A DNA stretch of 64,000 bases from Isoetes taiwanensis (taxonomy: Eukaryota > Streptophyta > Lycopodiopsida > Isoetales > Isoetaceae). The stretch covers positions 4,516,829 to 4,580,828 of the forward strand of contig JAJEKV010000041.1 of the NCBI GenBank assembly GCA_021234155.1, read 5' to 3'. Under the pieces are notes generated by a model. That model did no database searches, had not been told where the DNA came from, and saw only the letters and a program-made list of their open reading frames with translations. A program made the translations under genes and the position numbers. This document shows, piece after piece, positions 1 through 10,455 of the stretch; position 1 is the stretch's first letter, and the number at the start of each line of letters is the position of its first letter.

Positions 1-2
1 AA

Positions 3-1117
3 AGTGGCAGGTTTGGAAGAGTGCCCATGGAGCAGATTATCCAAAGTGTAGGCCAGGAAAATGCAGCCAACTTGGAGGAGGAGGAATTGGAGCAATTCAA
101 CATGGCTGACTTGCATGCGTTATGGGAGGCACCACGCCCTGATGGTGAGCATGCTGGCCAAGAGCCTACTGGAGTGCATCAACATGTAGTTGACAATGTG
201 GACATTGAAAGACATGATGTGCATCCATCTCACCAAGAAGATGCACCAGATAGAGAACATCAGGCCATTGATTCGACCTTAAGACCCTCACAGCAACATG
301 TGGTTCCACCTGGTGACATGGGAACAGCACATGCATGTGTGCAGCTCCCTACAGAAGTGAGGACATCACAAGCCTGCATGCAACAATCTCAATCCTCGAG
401 GGCAAGGAATCGGGGTGTAGTCCCAGACCTAAGTGGGAGGGTGCATATCTCTAGTGATGGCTTCTGTGAGGCCTTGGCTGCTAAGAGGTCTAGGAGAGCT
501 GAGGCAGCAAGACTAAAGAATGAACAAGTTGCAGCCAGGAAACTCGAAACTGCTAAAAGGAAATTGGAAAGACAGGAGGCTGCCAGGAGAGCTCAACAGA
601 ATAGGGAAGAGAGGGAAAATAGGAAGAAGGCTGATGCAGAATTTGAAGCCTCTACTGCTAGACTTAGGGCACTAATGTACCCCAGGGGCATCTCAAGAGT
701 TGCAGCAGTCTTCAGCTTTCAGAGACCAATGAGTGATGAAGTGAGGAGCAAAAGATTAGAGGTTAGAAACAGAATGAGGACAAGGCAAGGGTTGAGTCCA
801 ATCAGGGATCCAATATTGAGAACATCATTCAACATGGATCCTGGACTTCAGCAAGTTAGTGGATTGACCACACCAGTTACTAGTGATCATGCAGGTGACC
901 AGGATAGTGAAGATGAAGTGAATGTTATGTGCAGCCTGGAAGATACTCACCTGTGCTCGGGAGATGTTGGTGGTGTGCAGGATGTTAGCATAGAAGGATT
1001 CCTGCCTCTGGTCAGACCTGTCCCAAACTCAATTAGTACAATCAGGTCACCATTGAAGACCTGGGACTTGGTCAACAGGGAGGGAGAGTCACAGCAAGAC
1101 GCAAGTATTGGCCCTGG
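3..1117 (+). CDS. Uncharacterised coiled-coil ORF, partial
   Basis: The frame is open from the left edge (first ATG at 27) and runs about 365 codons until a LINE poly-T tract interrupts it. The first 140 residues are acidic and His/Gln-rich. Roughly residues 150-230 are Arg/Lys/Glu/Ala-rich with heptad-like spacing and probably form a coiled coil. The rest is polar with no domain I recognise. No signal peptide or membrane segment is visible. The length of the open frame and its biased composition suggest real coding sequence. It could be a host gene or the C-terminal part of an older retroelement ORF1 (gag-like); I cannot decide between them. The residues encoded across the poly-T tract belong to the inserted LINE and not to this protein. 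Confidence 0.4.
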
Positions 1118-1688
1118 TTTTTTTTTTTTTTTTTTTTTGAGAGTACGAGATGATTTTTTCATTAATTAAGGAAATACATACATAGTAGTTTGGAAGCCTT
1201 CATAGATAGGCTTTACCAAATTCAAATTACGGGAAATACAAGAAATTCAAGAGTAGTTCAAAAACACAATATCCAGTCAAAGTCCAGTCAAAGTCTTGTC
1301 CAAGTCTTGTCGAAACCTTGAGTCCTATACTTTTGTGTTAATCTGTTTGTTGTAGAAGAGGATTAGAGCCAGGAACTGAGGTATTTTCCAAAGAGGTAAT
1401 CCCATATCTCGTCCAAATAGCAAAACCTGTCTCTGTTAACAAACCTGCAAAAACCAAGCAGATACTATTGCATCTCAAAGGAGGCAATACTGTCAATGTA
1501 TGTCTCATCAGGGATGGTAGGAATCTTTGGATCATCAGAGTTTATGGCAGTATAGAACAGTTGGTTATAGGATTGATGTGAATGAATCAGCAGTTCCCAT
1601 GACATAGGAGTCGGCCATCCATAGATTATCCCTTATTAATCTGTAAAAATCCTGTTGAACCATGAGTAGTAAAAGGGTGCCATAAGCA

Positions 1689-2720
1689 TCAGCTAACATT
1701 ATGTGAGTGTAGAACATCTGCCTGTATTTGTTGAACTGTCCTTCGGTGAATGAACCAATACATGTAAAATATTTGCATAACTTCCCTTGTGTATATACTT
1801 GCCCAAATCCTTTCTCTTGCCTTGCATATTTCATTGTCTCTGATCATCTGTCTGACTGACCATTGATTATGGGGAGGGAACATGACCTGGTGTTCATGAA
1901 TTCTCTCATCTCCATATAACTTAACTTCAAACATATCTGATCCTCTGTCAAATCTTCTCCTCTGATGACCTCTACATAGCTCCATGTACCCTATGAGCAA
2001 GAAATCAGTTAGAAGTTCTATAAGATAGATTTGATTTAAACAGGTTAAAGTACCCTTCAAAAATACCAATTTGGTCCCAGCACCTGTCATAGTTGTCAGA
2101 AAACAAATTTTTATGTGCTGTTGCACATAACTCAACATCATATTTGAAATGAATCTTGATCCAAGTTGTAGAGAAACTTTTGTGACCAGACATCTGTTTC
2201 TTGACTTCCAAATATTCCATAAAGCCAGAGAGATAATAGTGTTGATGTAGGGATTATTGGACTGAATTAACTGAATGATAGAGCTTCTGTCATGAACACC
2301 AAAGTAATGCTCAAACCATCTCCAAAAGGGCCTGAGTTTAGGGCAGAAGAACAGATGTTCCATACATTCCACATTATTGCAATTTAAAGGGCATAAAGAG
2401 GAGATACTTGGATCCCTCCTAGAGTAGGTTTCAAGGCAAAAAACACTTTTATTAGCAATAAGCCAGATGAAGAAGGAAATTTTATTAGGAGAATAGGAGT
2501 TCCATACATTTGATATCAAAGATTTGAATGCAGCATTATCCAGGTTCCAAGAAGAGGCAGATTTAGCAATGCTAGCATTTTGATTTAGAAAATCATAGAT
2601 AAGAGAAACCTTGTATCTAGGTTTACTGTTTAGATGCCAGTCAAAAGCAGTATTAAGGAATAATGTCTCCCATAACATTCTTGATGTGATAATATATCTT
2701 TTTGTCAGTAGCAGTACCAT
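1689..2720 (-). pseudogene. LINE C-terminal zf-RVT region (LINE-A)
   Basis: This continues the LINE-A ORF2 in another frame; the break from the RT frame lies between about 2720 and 2818. The N-terminal third resembles the region after plant LINE reverse transcriptases: a Trp-rich stretch, SPNKISFFIWLI, then a Cys/His set (SLCPLNCNNVE, ECMEHLFFCP) typical of the zf-RVT zinc-binding domain. After about residue 160 the similarity fades and the remaining frame may be only fortuitously open. This domain is thought to help bind element RNA. Confidence 0.75.
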
Positions 2721-2817
2721 TAATCTTCCTTCTTAGGCGAGTCCAAGTGATCCATCTGTTATTGTCCCAGAGATCTCCAATAGTATTAATAGCAAAGGAG
2801 GCCCACCTTTTGTAAAT

Positions 2818-4629
2818 CTAAGGATGCTTGAGAGCAAGAACATGGTTAGGATGATCTTTAAAGATAGGGGACCAAAAAATAGGCATTGCAAGATGAGCAG
2901 AGTTGACTTGGGCATAAGAAAAAGCTGGTGAGATATTGTTCCAGGCTTTAATAAAATTTCTCATCAGGGGAGACATGTTGGAGGCAATATTAAGCTCACA
3001 AAAGGCAGAATCAGGGAGAGCATGAGTTACAGAGGGATGCCCAGCAGGATTACTTTTAGAGATCCAGTAATTTATGAAAATAGAGGCAGCACTCGAGGAT
3101 CCATTAAGAGCTTTCCAGATAAATTTACCAGCAAGGGCTTGAGCTTGCTTATGAAGAATTTTGCAATTGAGACCACCATCATTTTTTTTCCTGGCAATAG
3201 TGTCCCAGTTAACCAGGTTATTACCATTCCAAATGAATTGCCTAATGATCTTTTCAATTTGCTTATAAATAGATGCTGGAGCTACCAGAGCAGAGGAGAA
3301 ATAAACATGAGAACTGGCAAGCACAACATTGGCAATTACAACTCTACCAGCCAGAGAAATACTGTTCCTATAAATATGGAGCTTGGCACGAATTTTGTCA
3401 ACAATAGGAGTCCATAGGCCAGAGAGATTAGCATTTAAAGAAAGAGGCATACCAAGGAACTTAGTAGCTTGAGTAGTGCTAATCACATTAATCCCAGCAA
3501 TTTGGGAATCAGGAATATCAGCCATGATGCTACATTTTTCCAAATTTAAATAAATCCCAGAGGCAGCACTGAAATCATTGACAATATTGAGAAAGCCAGA
3601 GATATTGTTAAGATCATTCTTGAGGAAAGAGAAAGCGTCATCAGCATATTGAAGCATACTGAGAGAATTTACATTATCAGGAGCCCTCAAACCAATAATA
3701 TTCCCATTATTCTGATGGAACATAACAGCTTTGGTCAATAATTCAGTCACAGTAATAAAGAGGTAGGGAGCAAGAGGACAACCTTGTCTCACTCCTTTAG
3801 TCAGAGGAAAGAAGGTAGCAGGAGAACCACTGATAAGAATAACAGAGCTGGATCTTTGATTTAGACCCATAATTAGCTGAATCAGGCCAGGATCAAAGCC
3901 AAGCTTAGACATAGCAAAATTGATGAAATCCCAATTTATAGTATCAAAAGCCTTTTTAAAATCAAGCTTAAGAAGAATACAGTCCTGATTTGAGACTTTG
4001 TTCCAATGCAAACCCTCCATGGTAGCAACATAATTTTCCAGGATAAACCTATTGGGTAAAAAAGCTGATTGATTCGAACTTATGACATTTTGCAGATGAT
4101 CTTTTATCCTGGAAGCAATAATCTTAGCACAAATTTTGTAAGTGGTATTAGTTAAAGAAATAGGCCTCCAGTCTGAGAAATGATTAGATTTATCAACTTT
4201 AGGGATTAAAGTGATAAAACCACTAGAAATAGATGGGTGAAGATGACCCGAGTTCCAGAAACCTTTGATAAAAGCCATTAGATCATGCTTGATGATATCC
4301 CGAAAATGCAGATAAAATTCAGGAAGGAAGCCATCTGGCCCAGGTGATTTACCATGCTTGAAGCTCTTTAGAGTAGCTAAAACTTCCTCCAAAGTAGGCA
4401 AACTGTTGACAGAAGAGTCCATTTTAGGGTGGTCAGAGGGGATAATATTATCAATAAGATCCATGAAGTTTCTAGCTTTTGTTGTCACAGAGATGTCACT
4501 GGAGATATCTTGGGTAAAGAGCTTAGAATATTTCAAGGAAAAGAAATTGGAGATATCTCCAGGATTGTTCAAGACAGAGCCAGAGTCATCAATCACATCA
4601 ATGAGGTTGGATACGCAAGGTTGGGTCAA
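2818..4629 (-). CDS. LINE reverse transcriptase (LINE-A)
   Basis: A 603-residue frame, open from the truncated 5' end of the element. RT landmarks appear in order: KSPGPDG near residues 94-100, SDWRPISL near 152-159, the motif A region LDFKKAFD at 222-229, GVRQGCPLAP at 279-288 and the catalytic YADD at 328-331. FLGMPL lies further on. The protein would copy the element RNA at a nicked target. The catalytic core is uninterrupted, but the endonuclease domain is absent and the frame is lost before the C-terminal zinc-finger part encoded at 1689-2720, so this copy cannot move itself. The closest relatives by motif are plant LINEs with a zf-RVT tail. Confidence 0.92.
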   Translation of the reverse strand: MTQPCVSNLIDVIDDSGSVLNNPGDISNFFSLKYSKLFTQDISSDISVTTKARNFMDLIDNIIPSDHPKMDSSVNSLPTLEEVLATLKSFKHGKSPGPDGFLPEFYLHFRDIIKHDLMAFIKGFWNSGHLHPSISSGFITLIPKVDKSNHFSDWRPISLTNTTYKICAKIIASRIKDHLQNVISSNQSAFLPNRFILENYVATMEGLHWNKVSNQDCILLKLDFKKAFDTINWDFINFAMSKLGFDPGLIQLIMGLNQRSSSVILISGSPATFFPLTKGVRQGCPLAPYLFITVTELLTKAVMFHQNNGNIIGLRAPDNVNSLSMLQYADDAFSFLKNDLNNISGFLNIVNDFSAASGIYLNLEKCSIMADIPDSQIAGINVISTTQATKFLGMPLSLNANLSGLWTPIVDKIRAKLHIYRNSISLAGRVVIANVVLASSHVYFSSALVAPASIYKQIEKIIRQFIWNGNNLVNWDTIARKKNDGGLNCKILHKQAQALAGKFIWKALNGSSSAASIFINYWISKSNPAGHPSVTHALPDSAFCELNIASNMSPLMRNFIKAWNNISPAFSYAQVNSAHLAMPIFWSPIFKDHPNHVLALKHP

Positions 4630-4858
4630 TTATGCAGCAGCACATTCTGGACCCCAGCATGACGGGGATAAGGCCATAGACAAAGCTAGGATCATTCGAG
4701 AAATGGTCGAAATAGGCGTGGAAAAGGACATAATCTCTCGGGCCAGAGGAATGGATGTGGAGTTTGCAAAGACCTGGAGGGCAAATATGTCTGAAGGGTC
4801 AGTACCAACACCAAGATTCGAAGAGGGCAACACTGTTAAGTCTACAGCAGACGCTTAA
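4630..4858 (+). CDS. Open frame right of LINE-A
   Basis: Beyond the LINE 5' end a plus-strand frame encodes about 75 residues rich in Lys, Glu, Arg and Asp (for example DKARIIREMVEIGVEKD) and stops at 4858. It looks coding-like and may be the far side of the ORF interrupted at 1117. It is not in the same phase as that ORF if the LINE is simply removed, and another phase ends after about 13 codons. I recognise no domain. An exon of the same gene, or an unrelated exon, are both possible. Confidence 0.25.
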
Positions 4859-5185
4859 GAGAACTAGCATTTCTGATACAATACTAACATCTAACATTTG
4901 CACATGGCAGGAAGCTGAAGACAGTGACGAGACCATAGATGAGACCTTAGACAACTAAGGTAGCAGCACTTGTAGCAGCAACACAACATTAAATATGAAA
5001 GCAAATATTCTTTGCATTGTTTACGTTTGATAAATTGGTCTAACCTTAAAATCAGATCTCATGACATATAATACAGCAAACATTGGTCTTCAAATGAAGG
5101 GGATCATCAGCCCAATTTGGAAAGTTCTGTTGCATTTGTAAATGAAAACAGTGTTAAGACAATAACTCAAGTGCATCACTCATAT
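4859..5185. other. Intergenic, nothing recognised
   Basis: AT-rich sequence without a convincing ORF, repeat or structural signal. It may contain the 3' flank of the minus-strand gene that ends at 5186. Confidence 0.4.
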
Positions 5186-5725
5186 TCATTTCAAAGAAGC
5201 CCGAGGGCTGATACAAAAGTTGGCACTTAGGCCCATCACAAAAAGTCCTGACCCGCAGGCCACATTGTACATCAAAACATTGGCAGGTGAGGGAAGCTTA
5301 TCAGCCAAAAAAGAGGAGGTGAAGAAATGAGGTCGTCCAGTGGAGCCATTGCAGACAAGGCTGGAAGCAATCAAGGACCAAATAGGGCTCTGAAATAGAA
5401 CACTGTCCTCCTCACTAACCACAATCTGGCAGTGGATGAGGTCAGTCTCACAGCGCGCCCTTTCAACCTGGGTTGCTATCTCCGGAGATACCTCAACATG
5501 AAGGGTTGATCCTACAGCACGGGTAACCTCTGCTGGTGTGACGAGGCAATTATGAATTGTAAAGAAAATCGGAGTTGTTGAAGTCGTGGATGAACTGGGA
5601 CTGGGAACATTACTCTGCGGTGCGCGAGGCCGTTTGCCAGGCGACGGGTCCCCTCTCCTGCTGGACCTAGCAGTGTCCCAGGTCGGGCCGCATCCGGGAA
5701 AGCTTGTGCGACATGCTTGATCCAT
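5186..5725 (-). CDS. Hypothetical protein, 179 aa, with leader intron
   Basis: An ATG at 5725 opens 179 codons on the minus strand. Residues 25-60 are basic and Ser/Pro/Thr-rich (RRGDPSPGKRPRAP could be a nuclear signal). The remaining 120 residues form a compact mixed hydrophobic/polar region with TIHNCLVTPAEV and VEVSPEIATQVERARCETD. I do not recognise the family. Eight bases upstream of the ATG lies a clean 3' splice site (TTGGCAG, exon from 5733). An 82-bp intron (5815-5734) with donor CAG/GTAAGC separates it from an upstream leader or coding exon. The region is GC-richer than its surroundings, as genic sequence in this window tends to be. It could be the last exon of a longer gene that includes the exon-like sequence at 6261-6434. 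Confidence 0.45.
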   Translation of the reverse strand: MDQACRTSFPGCGPTWDTARSSRRGDPSPGKRPRAPQSNVPSPSSSTTSTTPIFFTIHNCLVTPAEVTRAVGSTLHVEVSPEIATQVERARCETDLIHCQIVVSEEDSVLFQSPIWSLIASSLVCNGSTGRPHFFTSSFLADKLPSPANVLMYNVACGSGLFVMGLSANFCISPRASLK

Positions 5726-5733
5726 ATTCTCCG

Positions 5734-5815
5734 CTGCCAATGCAAGAAAAACATGTTTAAATTAAACCAGAAACATCCAAATTATGCTGAAGAGGTAGCA
5801 GAAGCCGGCGCTTAC
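5734..5815 (-). other. Predicted 82-bp intron
   Basis: A canonical GT-AG intron on the minus strand: donor CAG/GTAAGCG, pyrimidine-rich tail, acceptor TTGGCAG/CGG. It supports expression of the 179-aa ORF directly downstream. Confidence 0.45.
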
Positions 5816-6034
5816 CTGTGCTGGTTCGATGGAGCTGATGAAGAATACCGAGAATGTCGCTGCGAGAAAACGAACTCAGAATTTAAAGAACAAATGGAAT
5901 GATGGGTCTGGCGCTGTCTGAGCAAGCCAGATATGCAAAAAGCTTTGTTTTAATGACCAATTCCTCCCACTGCAGCCGGAGCAGAGTCGGTCCGGGCAAT
6001 TTAGGGGCGAATCGATACGAGAATTAGGAAGGGT

Positions 6035-6260
6035 TTAAGGATTGAGGCTGGAAAATCGGCGAAGGTGGGCCAGTTTGGGGACGGTATCCATTACCCTAGG
6101 TTTAATCGTAAGCCACTCATTGATGCAGACGTACGTAGTGTTAAGTGCCATGTCAGTTGGCACACTCGGCGTCATAACGGGTCCGTAGGGCTGGCGACGG
6201 CAGGCTCCGATTATACGCGATTGAGGCCATCGAATTAACGACGGGGAGCCTAGACCCCCC
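6035..6260 (-). CDS. Coding-like minus-strand segment
   Basis: Directly downstream of the exon-like segment 6261-6434, but in another frame, the minus strand stays open for about 75 codons (for example YGPVMTPSVPTDMALNTTY and NEWLTIKPRVMDTVPKLAHL). Composition is protein-like and the local GC content is raised. It could be the continuation of the same old coding sequence after a shift, a separate exon, or chance. No domain recognised. Confidence 0.25.
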
Positions 6261-6434
6261 CTACTCAAGATGCCATAACTTCTCAATCTTAGCGATTTTA
6301 GGAAACTTTTGTTCTGCGAAGTTGTAGTCCAGGTCATTAAGTACCCAAAACACCCGGCGGACGACAAAGCGCGCAATTGTATCTCGACCTACAAGTGTTT
6401 GCCTCTTAAGTGCGCGAAACATGGCAATCATACC
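6261..6434 (-). CDS. Exon-like segment, 57 codons
   Basis: A strong 3' splice site (ten-base T tract then TCTAG) lies at 6435 on the minus strand. It is followed by 57 codons ending in TAG. The peptide is basic and aromatic, with RALKRQTLVGRDTIARFVVR and FWVLNDLDYNFAEQKF. It has no low-complexity bias and looks like a genuine conserved exon, but I cannot name the family. Upstream exons would lie at higher coordinates and were not found. It may belong with the ORF at 5186-5725 or be a pseudogene remnant. Confidence 0.35.
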   Translation of the reverse strand, partial: GMIAMFRALKRQTLVGRDTIARFVVRRVFWVLNDLDYNFAEQKFPKIAKIEKLWHLE

Positions 6435-7614
6435 CTAGAAAAAAAAAATTGGAATTAGTGATTTTTAGCACCTCTTTTACACGTGGCCGAAAGCGTGGAT
6501 TTCCCCTTCTGGCGAAATCTCATCTCACCAGAGCTCTGTGAACTAAGCACTTTGACCTGCGGTATTGCATCTGTAAAGCTCAAAGTGCCACTGTAAAGCG
6601 AGGCCTAATAAAACAGCAGATACGTTCTTTCCTATAGATAAGTGCTAAGATCGATTTTTTGTCACCATTTCTGGATTTATGAAGTTAGAAAAAAAATGTA
6701 GATTGCAAAAAATCAGCCGGCCTATTGCAGATTGAAAGGCAGCAGAGAAAGCCATTGAAGCGTCTGGCTCTGAAACCTTTTGGGATTTTGTGAAGCCATG
6801 CGTAAATCAGGTAATTATTTTGTTACCTTCATTTTTGAAGCTTGAACTCAGAATTTGATTTCGTCTATTTAGATTAGGTGGAGCCCTAGCCCTAGCCCCC
6901 ATGCCGTCTACCAACTCTGTTAAAATCTATGAGTCTGTTTGCCAATTCTGTTAAAAACGCTGAGTAAACAATGAACGCCATCAGCACAGCTCAAATTTTG
7001 TTGTAACTGGGCAAGAAAAACCCGACGAAGATCTGCTCACAATTGGCATCAGATTGAGCAGAAAAGGAAAAGGCTATAAATTTCAGTGTGTGAGAGAATT
7101 CTTAGCTCCGGCCAAGCTTAATACATGTTTTAATCAGTGGAATTTTAAGACAAAGATAAGCTTGTGGAGCTCGTTTCACTAGATAAATTTGTTTCTCACA
7201 GAAGAACATCCCGGTAGATAGAGCTAGGTCGGAAAGGTTAATCTGCAGCCGAAATAAAAAAAAATGGACCCAATTCTCCTTACTCTAGTTTTCGAAGAAA
7301 CGCTATTGGTATTTAAACTCCTGTAAAATTCCAGATTCAACTGATGGAGCGGGGCCTCTTGAGTCTGATTTGCCAGAAAGGTTGTAGCCGTCGAGCTCAG
7401 TGCTTCCTCAGAAAGCTCCAATCTAGAAGGCATGGGCTTCCTAAGCATTTGAACACATGCAAAATCTCTGTATATTTGACCTCCAGAAGGATGCTAGAAA
7501 TTGGTTTGAAGAGATTGGGCTCTAAAATTTCGCACCAAACAAAATAAACAAATGCCATTCATGAGAGAATCGTTTTTGAAAAAGACATTTCGTGAGTTCT
7601 CAAAGTATAGAATG
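6435..7614. other. No gene recognised
   Basis: Mixed-composition sequence with only short open frames. If the minus-strand exons at 5.2-6.4 kb form a gene, its 5' end and promoter should lie here, but I see no decisive TATA or start context. Confidence 0.35.
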
Positions 7615-7945
7615 GTTAAGGGTAAAAGCATGTTAGGGTGTACCACTTTTGGAACCTGCAAAAGTACATACACTAGGTACTTCAGAACTGGGTACTTTCT
7701 CATTTTTTTTTTCATTAAAACTAGTACAAAAGTCCAAAATAAAAGTCAAGGAGGCATTAATATTCAAAGTTAACATAAAGATAATGCTATTGGAGATCAA
7801 AATATATATAAAAGTTCTAGAATGTACCTTTTATTGAGATATTACACAGGTACCCAGTACCCAGTCCTGGGTACCTTTTTAGGTACTTTTTTGGTCACTA
7901 AATAATACTTTTTAAGGGACACCCTAACATGCTTTTACCCTTAAC
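7615..7945. mobile_element. 331-bp MITE with 27-bp perfect TIRs
   Basis: The left arm 7615-7641 (GTTAAGGGTAAAAGCATGTT...) and right arm 7919-7945 are exact inverted copies over 27 bases. The inner sequence shows further partial inverted symmetry around GGGTACT/AGTACCC. There is no coding capacity. Both ends lie in GTTAA/TTAAC, so a TA, TTA or TTAA target duplication is equally compatible and the superfamily (mariner-, Harbinger- or piggyBac-like) is open. Confidence 0.75.
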
Positions 7946-10455
7946 AATTATATACCAACATCATGAATTAAATTGGAGTGTCACAGAATTAAATCACAAA
8001 AAGGAGTGGCAGTGCTTTTGTCTGAGCTAATTTCATATGGGCTTTTTGTAGGTCAAAAATTTGCTCTCGATACGACCTGAAGATGAAACTCCTATTCGGC
8101 ATGTGACAATTCGTAAAATTCCAAGGTGCAAATAATATTATATTGATGCTATATATCTACTTGCTAGGATCAGTTGTTGTATTAGTGTTTTTCTGCATGT
8201 TAGTTTCACGTACAACTGCAAACCTTTTCTAAGAAATAGCATTTTTTATTCTGTACTTGCATATTTATGTGTTGTGATTTGAAGGGGTGTTGTGATATTG
8301 TAAATAGCGAACATGACTTTGGCATTATTAAATATCTTTGTTTACTCGTACATTAATGCCTAGAGATGTGCTCTAATTACATAGGCCCTAGTTACAAAAG
8401 TTAAATACTAAGTCTTTGCCTCCAGTTTCTTTTTGGGATGCAAGAATTATCAGCATTTTTCTGTCAAGTATGATATCTTGTGTGCTTAGAATCACCAAGT
8501 TATCATATCGAACTTAAGCATGTAGTATTGAAGAATCGAAAAGGAAAAGCTTATATTTTAGGTTAGCCATTTGGGCAATTATCACAAAAAAAGCCCAAAG
8601 CTTATATTTTGAGTGAGCCATTTAGACGATTTTTACAGAGAAGAGCCCACAGACTTTTCAACCTGGTGTCTAATGATCATCTAAACAGAGCTTTCGAATC
8701 CAGAGAAAGAATCGAAAAGAATAAGCTTCAAACATAAGTCCGGAATCTCTTTGCTTCTGCAATCCTTCCGGATCTTTCCTCCTCTGTTGTGCCTCAGAAT
8801 TATAATTTAGAATGAATACAGTGATGCTGCCAAATGTATTAAATGGTAGATGCTTTATTACTTACGTCTAAGTTCCCATATATTCTAATTAAAATAGGCT
8901 CAACGAAGGATTTTGTTGATACTAGATACTTAGTTTTTCTAATCTTGAAAATATAAATATTGGTAATTTCCGTCTTAATGCGACCGATATTCATTTTTTG
9001 CCTAACATATGCCACAAAATGTTTATTAAATGATAAATAGCCTTATAGGAAGATTTTTGTTAATGTCCAAGTGATATTTTCTCTTTTAATGAACACAAAG
9101 AAGATTTCTATGTAATGGAGGCCCTAGCATCATAGATAGTACCCATTCTTATTGCATCAAGATGTCCATGCTTATTACATCAGAAAGCCAGGGACCCTAC
9201 ATACCAAATAAGAGTTCCTTTATAGAATGAACTAATAGGAACAATAAAACATACGCGAGACACCCCACGTTCACATTATCGATTATCATATAGAAGCATA
9301 CCCTATTGCATATAGATTTTGACAGCCTAGCAACCAAAATGTTACTACAAAAGGTTACTTTTAAGCCTTCGTTGACGAGTATAGCCCTCACTTGATGTCG
9401 CTGTTGGCCTTGACCACGCGGTGTCGAAAAGTGTGCGTTGTACTCTTATCGAAGGTTATGAGAATGTTTTACTAATTCATATCCTAGTTCCTGATGGTGG
9501 TGTTGATAAAAATCCGACACCAATATAGGAATTGACGTATGTTTTAGCAAACATTCGATCCGTTTCGCCATCCTTAGCCTTATTAAAATACATATATACC
9601 AACTAATTAAAATTTATCAATAACAAAATAAAATCTTAGGGCCTTAGCAGAATAGCTTAAAATTAGCATTTTGTTTTAATTACAACGAGTTGATCTACGG
9701 TCCTGTATTACCCATTAAATTGAAAGTTTTATCCCACTAAGGTAGGTCAGAGTTATGGTTTCTAATAATTTTTTGCCTTATTTATTTCAAAAAATGTGTA
9801 TTAAATGGTAAATGTTTTGTTATTAATGTCTGAATGGCCATGTGTTTTAATCAAAATGATCTCAAATGAGCATCCAGACAAACTCACCCCTAGGACCATA
9901 GACAGTACGCATTCCTATTACATTAGAGGACCAGAGACCTTGAACACCAAAACCCTAAGATATTGCTGAGAGAACCCCCCAAGACCCCCTCCCCCCCTCA
10001 AAAAAAAAAAAAACCCGGAAAAGTAAAAACGTTATGTCGCCTTTGGGTCCCCTTGCTTCATTGCAATATTGAAACCTCCAATTGCCCTCGTCCACATTAT
10101 ATTCATGTTGGCCTCTGCCAAACATTTTAAAATATTTCTTTAAACATACTACATTAGTAGTGAGACCATCATACTTATATTCAAAATTTTGAGCCTCTTC
10201 AGCCTAGATACTTCCTTCGTTATTCAAAACAGCTGGAATTTGAGCGAACTCAGAGCTCCAAGTCCCAAGCACCTGTTTAGGCATCCTTTCAGAAGAAACA
10301 ACATCTAGATTCCTTTAGCCCGTTTTGAACTAAAGTACGTTGCAATACTGTTTTAGCCATAACTCACAAATCCGTGTAGTTTACATGATTTGCAATTGGA
10401 TATTTTAATAAGCAATTGAGCATGTGTATGTGGACATATTTTCCTGTTATTGCAG
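7946..10455. repeat. AT-rich non-coding stretch with diverged duplication
   Basis: There is no convincing gene. A diverged direct repeat is visible: 8995-9210 and 9775-9960 share TTATTAAATGGTAAAT-type cores followed by similar CATAGATAGTACCCATTC-like blocks. A related core also occurs near 8830. The left (5') end of the Helitron, expected to begin TC after an A, should lie in or left of this stretch, but I could not place it. Confidence 0.4.

Larger units (their letters stand above)
1118..4629 (-). mobile_element. 5'-truncated LINE (LINE-A)
   Basis: A minus-strand non-LTR retrotransposon whose poly(A) tail reads as a 21-base T run at 1118-1138. A roughly 500-bp 3' region follows, then a zf-RVT-type C-terminus and a long reverse transcriptase. 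The element stops just upstream of the RT domain, so the endonuclease and ORF1 are missing, as expected from 5' truncation during target-primed reverse transcription. I found no convincing target duplication; the only shared flank is ACGCAAG at 1099 and 4613, and the second copy lies inside LINE coding sequence. It sits inside another open frame (3-1117 and possibly 4630-4858). Confidence 0.9.

Noticed and set aside
947-1162. Minus-strand ORF across the poly-T run
   Set aside because: A shadow of the plus frame; its lysine run is the LINE poly-A tail.
3022-3417. Plus-strand ORF inside LINE-A
   Set aside because: Antisense shadow of the reverse transcriptase.
1099-4619. ACGCAAG as a target duplication of LINE-A
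   Set aside because: The right copy lies within LINE coding sequence and the match is only 7 bases.
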